From NCBI RefSeq assembly GCF_027270735.1, contig NZ_JAPWIJ010000012.1:92056-156055 (forward strand): a stretch of 64,000 nt of DNA, written 5' to 3'. Under the pieces are notes generated by a model. That model saw only the letters and a program-made list of their open reading frames with translations, was not told the DNA's origin and searched no databases. The DNA comes from Rhodococcus ruber. GTDB taxonomy: Bacteria > Actinomycetota > Actinomycetes > Mycobacteriales > Mycobacteriaceae. The position numbers and the translations under genes were made by a program. Below, piece after piece: positions 1 through 7,915 of this stretch; the first letter of the stretch is position 1; every line of letters starts with the position of its first letter.

Positions 1-327
1 GCAATCCACGTCGACAGCGAAGAAGACCTGATGGAATATCGGCGGCGGCTGGACGGCAGCGACTGGCCCGTGGAGATGCAGATTCAACACGAGACGATCG
101 AGTCCATCTACACGCACGATCCCAACGGCTACATGATCGAGCTCACCCGCGCGATGCGTCCGGTCACGCCGCAGGAAGATCTCGACGCGAACCTGACGAT
201 CGACGCCTTGATCGACGTTGTTCGCGGACCCGACCCGAGTATGGCGAACCTGTTGACCCGCAAGGCCGAGCTGATCGTCGAACGTGCGGCCGACTGGTCG
301 GCCGAGCACGAGGTGGGGGTTTCGTGA
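1..327 (+). CDS. VOC-family (extradiol dioxygenase-like) protein, 3' part only
   Basis: The reading frame is open from the first base, so the gene begins outside the window and only the last 108 residues are visible. The segment around HDPNGYMIEL is the typical end of a vicinal-oxygen-chelate (glyoxalase/bleomycin/extradiol dioxygenase) fold, where the Glu is the last metal ligand. A helical tail of about 50 residues follows (PEDLDANL-like start, then LTRKAELIVERAADW), longer than in glyoxalases and more like catechol-dioxygenase-type VOC enzymes. It overlaps the next gene by GTGA, so translation is probably coupled. The aromatic-acid-type importer downstream suggests cleavage of an aromatic ring, but the substrate cannot be read from this fragment. 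Confidence 0.75.
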   Translation, partial: AIHVDSEEDLMEYRRRLDGSDWPVEMQIQHETIESIYTHDPNGYMIELTRAMRPVTPQEDLDANLTIDALIDVVRGPDPSMANLLTRKAELIVERAADWSAEHEVGVS

Positions 328-569
328 CCACGTTGTACGTACTCGACATTCCCGAGAACACCACTATCGCATCGGTGGCCGACGTCGACCCAGCCGTACG
401 CGTCGACCACGTCGGCCCGTACTTCCGCATAGTCTCGGACGGCGACATCGTCATCGACCGTCGGGCCACCGGATGCAGGCACGCCGTCTGGTACAGCAGT
501 GTCTCGGGCCTGTCCGACTCTCGAATCACGCAGTGGGACAAAGACGCTCTGCGCGTCGAGAAGTCATGA
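324..569 (+). CDS. Small conserved-context protein of unknown function (81 aa)
   Basis: This is a short acidic protein with no signal peptide, membrane segment, Cys cluster or motif I recognise. Its GTG start lies in the stop of the VOC gene (GTGA overlap) and its own stop overlaps the next start (ATGA). Being held between two four-base overlaps argues strongly that it is translated and that its product works with its neighbours. The predicted strand-rich pattern (TLYVLDIP, YFRIVSDGDIVID, HAVWYSS) suggests a small beta fold, perhaps an accessory or binding subunit for the dioxygenase or hydrolase. I cannot name a family. Confidence 0.7.
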   Translation: MTTLYVLDIPENTTIASVADVDPAVRVDHVGPYFRIVSDGDIVIDRRATGCRHAVWYSSVSGLSDSRITQWDKDALRVEKS

Positions 570-1795
570 CTCAGGCCCGCCTCGGTGCAGGCCGGTACAT
601 CGATGCCGCCGAGGCCCCGTCGAACACGGTGACCTCGGCGCACGAGCTCAGCACCGCCGACGGTGCCAAGGTGAGCGGAGTGCTGCGAACGGTCCCTGGT
701 GCCGAGACGGTCGTTGCCTTGATGCATCCGAGACAGGACCTGACGCACCACGTTCTCGTGCCCGAACTGCTTGCACGCGGATACGCGGTGTGGACCCAGG
801 GCACGCGATCGGTGAACAACGACATCTCGCTGGTACACGAGCAGGCCTTGCTCGACGCGGCTGCCGGGCAGGTGTTCCTACGCTCGCGATCGTTCGATCA
901 CGTGGTGACGCTGGGGCACTCGGGCGGTGGAACGCTGTTCGCGTTCTATCACGAGCAAGCCGGTCTCGCGCCCGAGGATCGGCTGACGGAAACGCCTGCA
1001 GGTCGGCCGATCGACCTCGCGTCTGCAGAGATGCCCGCGCCGGACGGTGCGATCTTCATGGCCCCGCACCCCGGACAGGGTGCGCTGCTGCTGCGACTTA
1101 TCGACCCATCCGTGGTCGACGAATCGGACCCCATGTCCATCGACCCGGCACTCGATCCCTTCGACAAGGCAAACGGATTTGTCGCCGCACCCGAAAGTTC
1201 CTCGTATCCCGAGGACTTCGTCCTGCGATATCGCGCCGCTCAGCGCGAGCGCGTCGCACGGCTGGACGCACTCGCGCGATCACGGGTCGCCGCAGCATCC
1301 GACGCCCGCAGGCGTTTCGAGACAAGCCGTGATCCTGCCGACCGTCGAGATGCGTTGGCACCTCGCATATTGACCGTCTATCGCACCGACGCGGACCTGA
1401 GATTCACCGACTTGTCGCTCAGCCCCAACGCTCGTCCCTACGGTTCATTGTTCGGTCGACGGCCGGATCTGACGAATTACGGGCTCGTCGGTTTCGCTCG
1501 CTTGTCCACGCCGGATGCCTGGTTGTCGACGTGGTCCGGTCTGAGCTCCAACGCCGACTTCGTCCGGTGTGCACCGTCGGTCACGGTCCCGTCGTTGTTC
1601 GTCGAATTGACCGGGGATCAGGCGTGCTTCCCAGAGGACGCGTCGAGAATGGCCGAGGCTCTCGGCTCTGTCGACAAGACTCGCGTGGCGATCGAGGGAA
1701 CCCACTTCGGTGGCCCCATTCGGAGCGGCGCGCCCACCGGCGCTTCTCTGGCCGCCGCCGACATCGGTGCCTGGTTGTCCCAACACTTCATCTGA
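566..1795 (+). CDS. Alpha/beta hydrolase
   Basis: This 409-residue protein has an alpha/beta hydrolase core. Strand 3 carries ALMHP, the nucleophile elbow is GHSGGG with Ser119, and a late His near residue 380 sits in EGTHFGG; the three could form the Ser-Asp-His triad. The stretch between elbow and His is longer than in small esterases and probably forms a lid (about residues 130-300). The ATG was chosen because it overlaps the preceding stop (ATGA); longer in-frame extensions run back through the 81-residue gene and are not credible. It sits in an operon with a ring-cleavage-type VOC protein and an importer, so a plausible job is hydrolysis of a ring-fission product or an ester or amide of the imported compound. 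The substrate is inference only. Confidence 0.8.
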   Translation: MTQARLGAGRYIDAAEAPSNTVTSAHELSTADGAKVSGVLRTVPGAETVVALMHPRQDLTHHVLVPELLARGYAVWTQGTRSVNNDISLVHEQALLDAAAGQVFLRSRSFDHVVTLGHSGGGTLFAFYHEQAGLAPEDRLTETPAGRPIDLASAEMPAPDGAIFMAPHPGQGALLLRLIDPSVVDESDPMSIDPALDPFDKANGFVAAPESSSYPEDFVLRYRAAQRERVARLDALARSRVAAASDARRRFETSRDPADRRDALAPRILTVYRTDADLRFTDLSLSPNARPYGSLFGRRPDLTNYGLVGFARLSTPDAWLSTWSGLSSNADFVRCAPSVTVPSLFVELTGDQACFPEDASRMAEALGSVDKTRVAIEGTHFGGPIRSGAPTGASLAAADIGAWLSQHFI

Positions 1796-1816
1796 CCCTC
1801 TTGCGAGCGGAAACCC

Positions 1817-3130
1817 ATGTCACGTAACACATTTTCTCCCGTCGTTGCGCTGTGCCTATCGGCGTTGACGTTGGAGGGGTACGACCTTCTGATGTACGGA
1901 ACGGTGGTGCCGTCACTCCTGGCGTACGAGCCGTGGGATCTGGATCCAGCGACCGTCGGTGTACTCGGATCAGTGGTGGGAGTCGGCATGTTGGTCGGGG
2001 CGCTGGCCGCAGGCAGTATCGCGGATCGTTGGGGCAGACGGCGCGCCTTGATCGCCGCGGTCGCACTGTTCTCGGCCGCAATGGCATGCTGTGCGATTGC
2101 ACCCTCGCCCGAGACGTTCGGAACAGCGCGATTCGTCGTCGGCATCGGGGCAGGAGTTCTGATGCCGACCGCGGCGTCGATGCTGATCGAGTTTTCCCGG
2201 CTCGACACCAGGGCAAGAACGGTCGCACTGGGATTCGTGGGCACCAGTGTCGGCGGTATCGCGGCCGGAATCCTGTCCCTGTGGCTCGTTCCGGAGTTCG
2301 GCTTCCGAGCGATGTTCGCGGCAGGGATGATCCCGGCGTTGTTGATTCTGCCGTTGATGGTCCGATATCTCCCCGAATCGCCCGCTTTCCTGGGCTCGCA
2401 GGGCAGGATCGAGGCGGCACAGGCCATCTCGACTCGGTACGGCCTCGAGGAAGCTGTGAAGAATTCCGGTGGTGACCCGAAGTCGACAGATCGCGGAATC
2501 GGTGCGCTGTTCACCGCGAACCGTGCGCGAGTGACACTGTCCTTCTGGGTGATGACCCTGTTGTGCCTTCTGGTGTTGTTCGGCGTCGCGACCTGGTTGC
2601 CTGCGGTGATGCGATCGGCCGGATACCCGCTCGGCGCAGCACTGTCATTCCTGCTGATGCTCAACGTGGGCGGTGCAGTAGGCGCGCTCGGCGGCGCTTA
2701 CCTGGCGGACCGGTTCGGAATCAAACCGGTGACAATCTTCGGATTCCTCTGTGCAGCAGTATCGTTGGCAATGATCGCGACCACTCCCCCGATCGGGATC
2801 GTGTACGTTCTGGTGCTGATCGCAGGAATGGGAACAACCGGGACGCAGATCCTGCTCAACACGTTCATCGGTGGCTACTACCCCGTGTCGTGCCGGACCA
2901 CAGGACTGGGCGTCGCACTCGCGGTGGGGCGTCTCGGCGCGATCGTCGGTCCGACATACGGCGGACTGTTCGTTGCCGCCGGCGCGGGAACCAGCACTCA
3001 GCTTCTGGCTTTCGCCTTGCCGGCAATCATCGGAGCCGGTGTGACGATTCTGATTCCGGCGGGACGAAAGCTACGTAGCAGCCCGGCATCTGCGTCGAAA
3101 GGTCGACTGCACGCACCTGACACGAGATAG
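1817..3130 (+). CDS. MFS importer, aromatic acid:H+ symporter (AAHS) type
   Basis: A 437-residue integral membrane protein with about twelve hydrophobic segments. The first helix carries LTLEGYDLLMYG, matching the charged D/E-G-[FY]-D signature that marks AAHS carriers such as PcaK and BenK. The loop between helices 2 and 3 holds GSIADRWGRRRA, the major-facilitator signature, and the same pattern recurs in the second half (ADRFGIKP). AAHS proteins import benzoates, protocatechuate and similar acids with protons across the inner membrane. It lies 21 bp after the hydrolase and is probably the last gene of the operon, supplying its substrate. The direction of transport is known for the family; the substrate is not visible here. 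Confidence 0.88.
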   Translation: MSRNTFSPVVALCLSALTLEGYDLLMYGTVVPSLLAYEPWDLDPATVGVLGSVVGVGMLVGALAAGSIADRWGRRRALIAAVALFSAAMACCAIAPSPETFGTARFVVGIGAGVLMPTAASMLIEFSRLDTRARTVALGFVGTSVGGIAAGILSLWLVPEFGFRAMFAAGMIPALLILPLMVRYLPESPAFLGSQGRIEAAQAISTRYGLEEAVKNSGGDPKSTDRGIGALFTANRARVTLSFWVMTLLCLLVLFGVATWLPAVMRSAGYPLGAALSFLLMLNVGGAVGALGGAYLADRFGIKPVTIFGFLCAAVSLAMIATTPPIGIVYVLVLIAGMGTTGTQILLNTFIGGYYPVSCRTTGLGVALAVGRLGAIVGPTYGGLFVAAGAGTSTQLLAFALPAIIGAGVTILIPAGRKLRSSPASASKGRLHAPDTR

Positions 3131-3145
3131 TTCGGTTGATCGGAT

Positions 3146-3340
3146 TCACTTGCCGGTCCATATCGGATCGCGCTTCTGCATGAAGTCCATGATTCCCTCT
3201 GCTGCTGTGTCTGCCGACCTACTCAATGACTCCAGGGCCTGTTCGCTGAGCTTCCAGCTGCGGGCTTCCGTCTCGATCTTGCCGTCACTGATTCCGCGAG
3301 CGACGCGCTTGCTCGCCTGAACCGCGAGCGGTGCGTTACA
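3146..3340 (-). pseudogene. Enoyl-CoA hydratase C-terminal remnant
   Basis: On the minus strand about 64 codons remain in frame up to a TGA. They read like the C-terminal helix region of an enoyl-CoA hydratase/isomerase: APLAVQASKRVA near the start and GIMDFMQKRDPIWTGK at the end, matching the usual A-x-xA-x-KRAPVWTG-type ending. An in-frame stop lies immediately upstream and no N-terminal half is present on either strand nearby, so the catalytic oxyanion-hole part is lost. It is a decayed fragment, not a gene, and it explains the 265-bp space between the importer and the PucR gene. Confidence 0.75.
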
Positions 3341-3395
3341 TCACAGACCTTCTTTACGATTTCCATTGTGCGCGTGTAGCTTCGTTAGACCGCGA

Positions 3396-4637
3396 TCACG
3401 ACAACGCCAGAACTACCAGCGCCGCCTCTCGCGGTATCTGCACGTCGAGGCCGGTCGCGCCGTGGAATTTGGTGAGTCGATTCAACACGGTGTTGCGGTG
3501 ACAGTAGAGAGCTGCGGCGGCCTCCCGCACGCTGCCGGTGTCCAGATACACCCGAACAGTGTCGATCACCCGGTCGCGTTCACCGGCCGGTAGCTCCCGA
3601 AGACCCGCCAGAATCGTTGGGGTGAACCCGATTCGACGATCGAGGTTGCCTCTGGTCATTCGAGCCCAGCCCTGCTGTACCGAGACCAGTCCCGCGGTCG
3701 CGGGATCGAGACTGTCGACGATGTCGTACGCGACGTCCGCGGCGTCGGGAACAGCCGCCAGACCGTCGACCACGGGAACGTATCCGGCTGTCAGGGTGGA
3801 CAATCGAGACTCGACGGCCGAGGAAGCCGGTCCATGGACGGCACCGATCGGCCAGAGCGCCACCACGCGATCGAACTGGTTGAGGACGAATATCGTTGTG
3901 CCACTTGCTCGCATCAGGGTCGCCGCATGGTGGAGGGCAGGCGACGCGTCGGGAGACGCCACCGCCACCGAGAACCGTCCGGCAGCACTGACCCCGAGCG
4001 CTCGAGCAATTCGGTCGACATTTCCCGATACGTTCCGCGCAGGCGAGAACAATTCGGCAAGGTAGCCGCGCTGCGCGTCCAGCACGGTGGTCGCCTGCTC
4101 GGCCAATTCCTCGAGGTACCCCTGGTGTATTGCGCGAGCGTAATCGTCGACAACCGCCCACAGTTCGTCGACGTGGAGTGCGAGTACCAACATGTCCTCT
4201 GTTGTCGCGTGCCACAGCAACGACGACCAGATGATGTTGAAATCCAGTCGGACCGCCTCGATCAGGTCTTTGACGGGAACGCCCTGACGCGCGCGCCGAC
4301 GACCCAGTTCGCCCGGGTGTGTGCTCAATTCACCTGTGGTGGTGCCGAGCCGCACCGCCTCGAGCAACAGGTCGAAAGCCACCCGGGCGGTGGCGCTCAG
4401 GTCCTCGTCACCGACCAGATTCGAGCCGTACGCGGGAAGCTCGACCACCTCGGCCAGAAAGACGGCAACCACATCGTCCACGTCGCGAATGGTTGCCTCG
4501 ACGAGCTCGCGCCACCGACCGATCGTGTCGTGCCGCTTCGATTTCAAGTTCTGCACTCGTCGAACCCTCTCGTGTAAACCGGCTGTTTCCTCCGCCGTCG
4601 CCCATTCGACGTTCTGGCTCGACCCGAACGCACCCAC
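3396..4637 (-). CDS. PucR/CdaR-family transcriptional regulator
   Basis: A 413-residue cytoplasmic protein. The N-terminal 270 residues are a helical sensing region of the kind found in actinobacterial PucR-type proteins. The C-terminal 60 residues hold the PucR-type helix-turn-helix: VRVYLDTGSVREAAAALYCHRNTVLNRL, the characteristic LD-x-G-S...A-x-L-x-x-HRNT-x-x-R-L pattern. Members respond to purine-degradation products, aromatic acids or other small molecules, often activating a neighbouring catabolic operon. The start read here is GTG; the true start could lie slightly inside. It is divergent from the MHS importer operon across 199 bp, so that operon is its likely target. No dyad stood out in the space between them. 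Confidence 0.85.
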   Translation of the reverse strand: MGAFGSSQNVEWATAEETAGLHERVRRVQNLKSKRHDTIGRWRELVEATIRDVDDVVAVFLAEVVELPAYGSNLVGDEDLSATARVAFDLLLEAVRLGTTTGELSTHPGELGRRRARQGVPVKDLIEAVRLDFNIIWSSLLWHATTEDMLVLALHVDELWAVVDDYARAIHQGYLEELAEQATTVLDAQRGYLAELFSPARNVSGNVDRIARALGVSAAGRFSVAVASPDASPALHHAATLMRASGTTIFVLNQFDRVVALWPIGAVHGPASSAVESRLSTLTAGYVPVVDGLAAVPDAADVAYDIVDSLDPATAGLVSVQQGWARMTRGNLDRRIGFTPTILAGLRELPAGERDRVIDTVRVYLDTGSVREAAAALYCHRNTVLNRLTKFHGATGLDVQIPREAALVVLALS

Positions 4638-4836
4638 GGCCGGTTGACCTGCGCGAACACCGCTCGAGGCCGTTGTTACCGGTCCACTGTTGGTCGATCG
4701 TCGTTGGGCATTCGCCCAATACTACGTTCCCATTCCAGGGCAGTATGGCCTGGTTTCCACGTGGAGTGTGCGGTTGCATTGGAGATGACAGGCATCACAT
4801 CATGTTCAGCCGGCGTTCGATCTGGAGATTGCACCC

Positions 4837-6156
4837 ATGACCACACCCTCTACCGAGTCGATCGACAGCCCTCCATACGACGCAGCGCGGACGCGTCGAG
4901 TCGCTATGGCAGCGTTCGTCGGTACCGCCATGGAGTGGTACGACTTCTTTCTTTTCACCACCGCTGCGGCGATCGTGTTCAACGTGCAGTACTTCGTCTC
5001 CGACAGTGCACTCGTTGCAACACTCGCGTCGTTCGGGACCCTGGCCGTCGGTTTCGTAGCACGACCCATCGGCGGCCTGCTGTTCGGCAAACTCGGCGAT
5101 TCGATAGGCCGTAAGCGTGTCCTGATGATGACGATCGTAGGAATCGGAATTGCGACCGTCCTGATCGGCCTGCTCCCCAACTACTACTCGATCGGCATCG
5201 CGGCACCCATACTGCTCATCGTGCTGCGCATCCTTCAAGGACTCGCCGTCGGCGGAGAATGGGGTGGCGCGGTCATCATCGCCGCAGAGAACGCCCCCTC
5301 GAGCGAGCGAGCGAAGTTCGCATCGATTCCCCAACTCGGCTCGCCGGTGGGCACCATCGCCTCCTCCGGTGCCTTCTTCCTCACCGCAGCACTGCTGAGC
5401 GAGAGCAACTTCGATGCATGGGGATGGCGCATCCCATTCCTTCTTGCACTACCCCTCCTCGCGGTTTCGGTAGCCCTACGACGCCAACTCGAGGAGTCGC
5501 CCGCCTTCACCGAACTTCTGGAGTCGGAGGCAACCGCTCAATCGCCGATCGGTCAGGTTTTCTCGCAGGGGTGGCGACAGGTACTGGTCGGTTCCGCGGT
5601 CTTTCTGATCGGCACCGGCGGGTTCTACCTCGTCACGACATTCGTGATCAGTTACGGCAAGCGAGTTCTCGAGCTCAGTTCGTCGATGCTGCTGCTGGCC
5701 ACGGTGATTGCCGCCGTCATCGAAATTCCGATCATTCTTCTGGGCGGCCGCCTGGGAACACGGTACGGATCTTCACGCGTGGTCATCGGCGGCGGTCTCG
5801 CCACCATTGTCGCTGCGGCACCGGTCTTCTTCCTCATCGGCACAGCGAACCCGCTACTCGTCACACTCGGAATGACTCTCGGAGTCTGCTGTGTGGCGTT
5901 CCCGTACGCCGTCGCCGGGGCTGTGTTGACCGGACTCTTCCCAGTCGGCATTCGGTACAGCGGAGTTGCGATGTCCGCCAACCTCGGCGGTGTCCTCGGC
6001 GGCTGCGTCCCATTGATCGCCACCGCCGTGTTGACGGTGACCGGCGACCATCTGTGGCCGAGCGCGGTCATTCTGGCGATCATCGGCGCAATCGCTGTGG
6101 CCGGAGGAGTACTCGGTCCACGGTTCAGCGTCGACGAAATCGGACTCAAACACTAA
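4837..6156 (+). CDS. MFS importer, metabolite:H+ symporter (MHS) type
   Basis: A 439-residue membrane protein with twelve predicted helices. Helix 1 contains GTAMEWYDFFLF, the strong signature of the MHS family (citrate, shikimate, proline/betaine, ketoglutarate carriers). The loop after helix 2 has RPIGGLLFGKLGDSIGRKR, and GEWGGA follows helix 5, both typical. MHS proteins import organic acids or zwitterions by proton symport at the inner membrane. It opens an operon whose following genes are spaced or overlapped for co-translation: aldolase, dehydrogenase, amidohydrolase. It probably brings in the substrate that they degrade. Control by the divergent PucR gene is likely from position. The substrate is not deducible from sequence. 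Confidence 0.9.
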   Translation: MTTPSTESIDSPPYDAARTRRVAMAAFVGTAMEWYDFFLFTTAAAIVFNVQYFVSDSALVATLASFGTLAVGFVARPIGGLLFGKLGDSIGRKRVLMMTIVGIGIATVLIGLLPNYYSIGIAAPILLIVLRILQGLAVGGEWGGAVIIAAENAPSSERAKFASIPQLGSPVGTIASSGAFFLTAALLSESNFDAWGWRIPFLLALPLLAVSVALRRQLEESPAFTELLESEATAQSPIGQVFSQGWRQVLVGSAVFLIGTGGFYLVTTFVISYGKRVLELSSSMLLLATVIAAVIEIPIILLGGRLGTRYGSSRVVIGGGLATIVAAAPVFFLIGTANPLLVTLGMTLGVCCVAFPYAVAGAVLTGLFPVGIRYSGVAMSANLGGVLGGCVPLIATAVLTVTGDHLWPSAVILAIIGAIAVAGGVLGPRFSVDEIGLKH

Positions 6157-6185
6157 GAGCGACTACCGTTTCGGAGGATTATTTC

Positions 6186-6974
6186 ATGACATCCACACTC
6201 GATTCCGATCTCGCCATCGAGCAGAACGAATGGCAGCTGCGCGTCGAATTGGCGGCCGTCTACCGGTTGGTCGCCCACTTCAAGATGACCGACCTCGTGT
6301 TCTCGCACATCTCACAGCGACTACCCGGATCGACATCGCGATTTCTCATCAACCCCTACGGACTGATGTTCGACGAGATCACTGCCTCCAATCTGGTTGT
6401 GGTCGGCGACGACGGCGAAGCCGTCGAGTCGTCCGAGTACCGAGTCAATCCAGCGGGATTCGTCATCCACAGCGCCATTCACTCCGCCCGCCCAGACGCC
6501 CACAGCGTCCTGCACACTCACTCTCGCTATGGCTGTGCGGTGGCCGCCCAGCAATCAGGTTTGCTCCCGGTCAACCAGACCTCGATGGAGTTCTACGGAA
6601 GACTTGCCTATCACGATTACGAGGGCGTGGCCCTCGACGACAGCGAGAAGTCCCGCCTGGTGGCTGATCTCGGCACCCGCAACGCCCTCGTTCTACGCAA
6701 CCACGGTCTCCTCACCGTCGGATCTTCGGCTCGCCGTGCATTCCTTCGGATGTTCTATCTCGAGCGCGCCTGCGAAATGCAGATCCTGGCGCAATCCACC
6801 GGACAGCCTCTGGTGATACCGGATGCTGATGTCTGTGAACGCACTGCGGCGCAGTTGAACAACGAGAAATCGGCACTGACCGCCGACGACCGAGACAACA
6901 GTGACAACTGGGATCTCGCGTGGAATGCTTTGCAGCGCATGGTTGATCGACTCTACCCGGACTACCGGAAGTGA
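6186..6974 (+). CDS. Class II aldolase/adducin-family protein
   Basis: A 262-residue protein of the zinc-dependent class II aldolase/adducin fold. Metal-binding His residues are visible in HTHSRYG (about 115-117) and in the later NHGLLTVG loop; the N-terminal SHISQRLP segment matches the phosphate/substrate loop of fuculose-phosphate-aldolase relatives. Family members are aldolases, epimerases or decarboxylases, and many environmental ones act on non-phosphorylated acids. The ATG at 6186 is preceded by GGAGGA at 6173; the longer open frame upstream lies inside the importer gene and is discarded. Its end overlaps the dehydrogenase start. Context (dehydrogenase, amidohydrolase, importer) suggests a retro-aldol or decarboxylation step. 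Confidence 0.85.
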   Translation: MTSTLDSDLAIEQNEWQLRVELAAVYRLVAHFKMTDLVFSHISQRLPGSTSRFLINPYGLMFDEITASNLVVVGDDGEAVESSEYRVNPAGFVIHSAIHSARPDAHSVLHTHSRYGCAVAAQQSGLLPVNQTSMEFYGRLAYHDYEGVALDDSEKSRLVADLGTRNALVLRNHGLLTVGSSARRAFLRMFYLERACEMQILAQSTGQPLVIPDADVCERTAAQLNNEKSALTADDRDNSDNWDLAWNALQRMVDRLYPDYRK

Positions 6975-7915
6975 CAGCTGTGACCCAGCGTCCGATTGCA
7001 GTTCTGGTCGACTCCGGATCGCTTGTCGTCGACGAGGCAGCGGTCCCGCCGGGATGGGCCTTTTGCGTGTCGGACGGCATTCCGACCGGACCGAATATCG
7101 TTGCGCTTGCGGTCAATCCTGCGTGCGGTCGGGTGGACCGTTCGCATTTGCGTGACCTGCCGGACCTTCGCATGGTGTTCACCACGTCGGCGGGCACCGA
7201 TCACCTCGATCTCGACGCCGCAGCAGAGTTCGGGATCGAGGTAATCAACAACCCGGCGTACTGCGTTGACGAGGTAGCCGATCACACCATCGCACTCATC
7301 CTCGGTTCACTGCGCCGCACGCACCATTTCGACCGCGCCGTGCACCAGGGCCGATGGGACAACGGCGCAGTGTTGCCGCGACGCGTCGCGGGCACCAGAC
7401 TCGGACTGTGGGGCTTCGGCGCAATCGGTCGAGCCGTCGCGCGCCGTGCCCTGGCACTCGACATGGAGGTGATCGTTCATTCGCGGACCGACACCACAGG
7501 CGACAGCTCGATTCGATGGGTCGATCGGGACGAGTTGATCGGATCGAGCGAGGTGCTCTCACTCCACGTCCCCCTGACCGATATGACACGAGGCCTTATG
7601 GACGACAGCACTTTTCGACGAATGCGCCCAGGTTCGTACCTGATCAACGTTTCCAGGGGCGAGTTGGTCGACGAAGACGCGCTCGCCCGCCATCTCGAAT
7701 CAGGGCACCTGGCCGGTGCCGCACTCGACGTTCTCGTTCAGGAACCACCGGTGGACCCGTGCGCCCTACTCGGCGCTGCAGGTGCCGTGGTGACCCCGCA
7801 CGTCGCATGGATGTCACCGGACTCGGTCACCAAACCGTTCGAGCAATTCGTCGCATTGCTGTCCGACATCGATGTGAGCCTGGACGCACACGCAGTAACG
7901 GGGATGGTTCGATGA
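6971..7915 (+). CDS. D-2-hydroxyacid dehydrogenase, NAD(P)-dependent
   Basis: A 314-residue enzyme of the D-isomer-specific 2-hydroxyacid dehydrogenase family. The nucleotide-binding Rossmann core shows GLWGFGAIGRAVA (about 145-157), with a basic residue after the second strand (VHSRTD), which often means NADP use. The catalytic trio is visible: Arg in NVSRGELVDE, Glu in VQEPPVD and His in TPHVAW. It would interconvert a 2-keto acid and a D-2-hydroxy acid in the cytoplasm, perhaps reducing the keto acid released by the aldolase. The GTG start overlaps the aldolase stop and the stop overlaps the next ATG, so all three enzymes are translationally coupled. Confidence 0.88.
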   Translation: MTAVTQRPIAVLVDSGSLVVDEAAVPPGWAFCVSDGIPTGPNIVALAVNPACGRVDRSHLRDLPDLRMVFTTSAGTDHLDLDAAAEFGIEVINNPAYCVDEVADHTIALILGSLRRTHHFDRAVHQGRWDNGAVLPRRVAGTRLGLWGFGAIGRAVARRALALDMEVIVHSRTDTTGDSSIRWVDRDELIGSSEVLSLHVPLTDMTRGLMDDSTFRRMRPGSYLINVSRGELVDEDALARHLESGHLAGAALDVLVQEPPVDPCALLGAAGAVVTPHVAWMSPDSVTKPFEQFVALLSDIDVSLDAHAVTGMVR

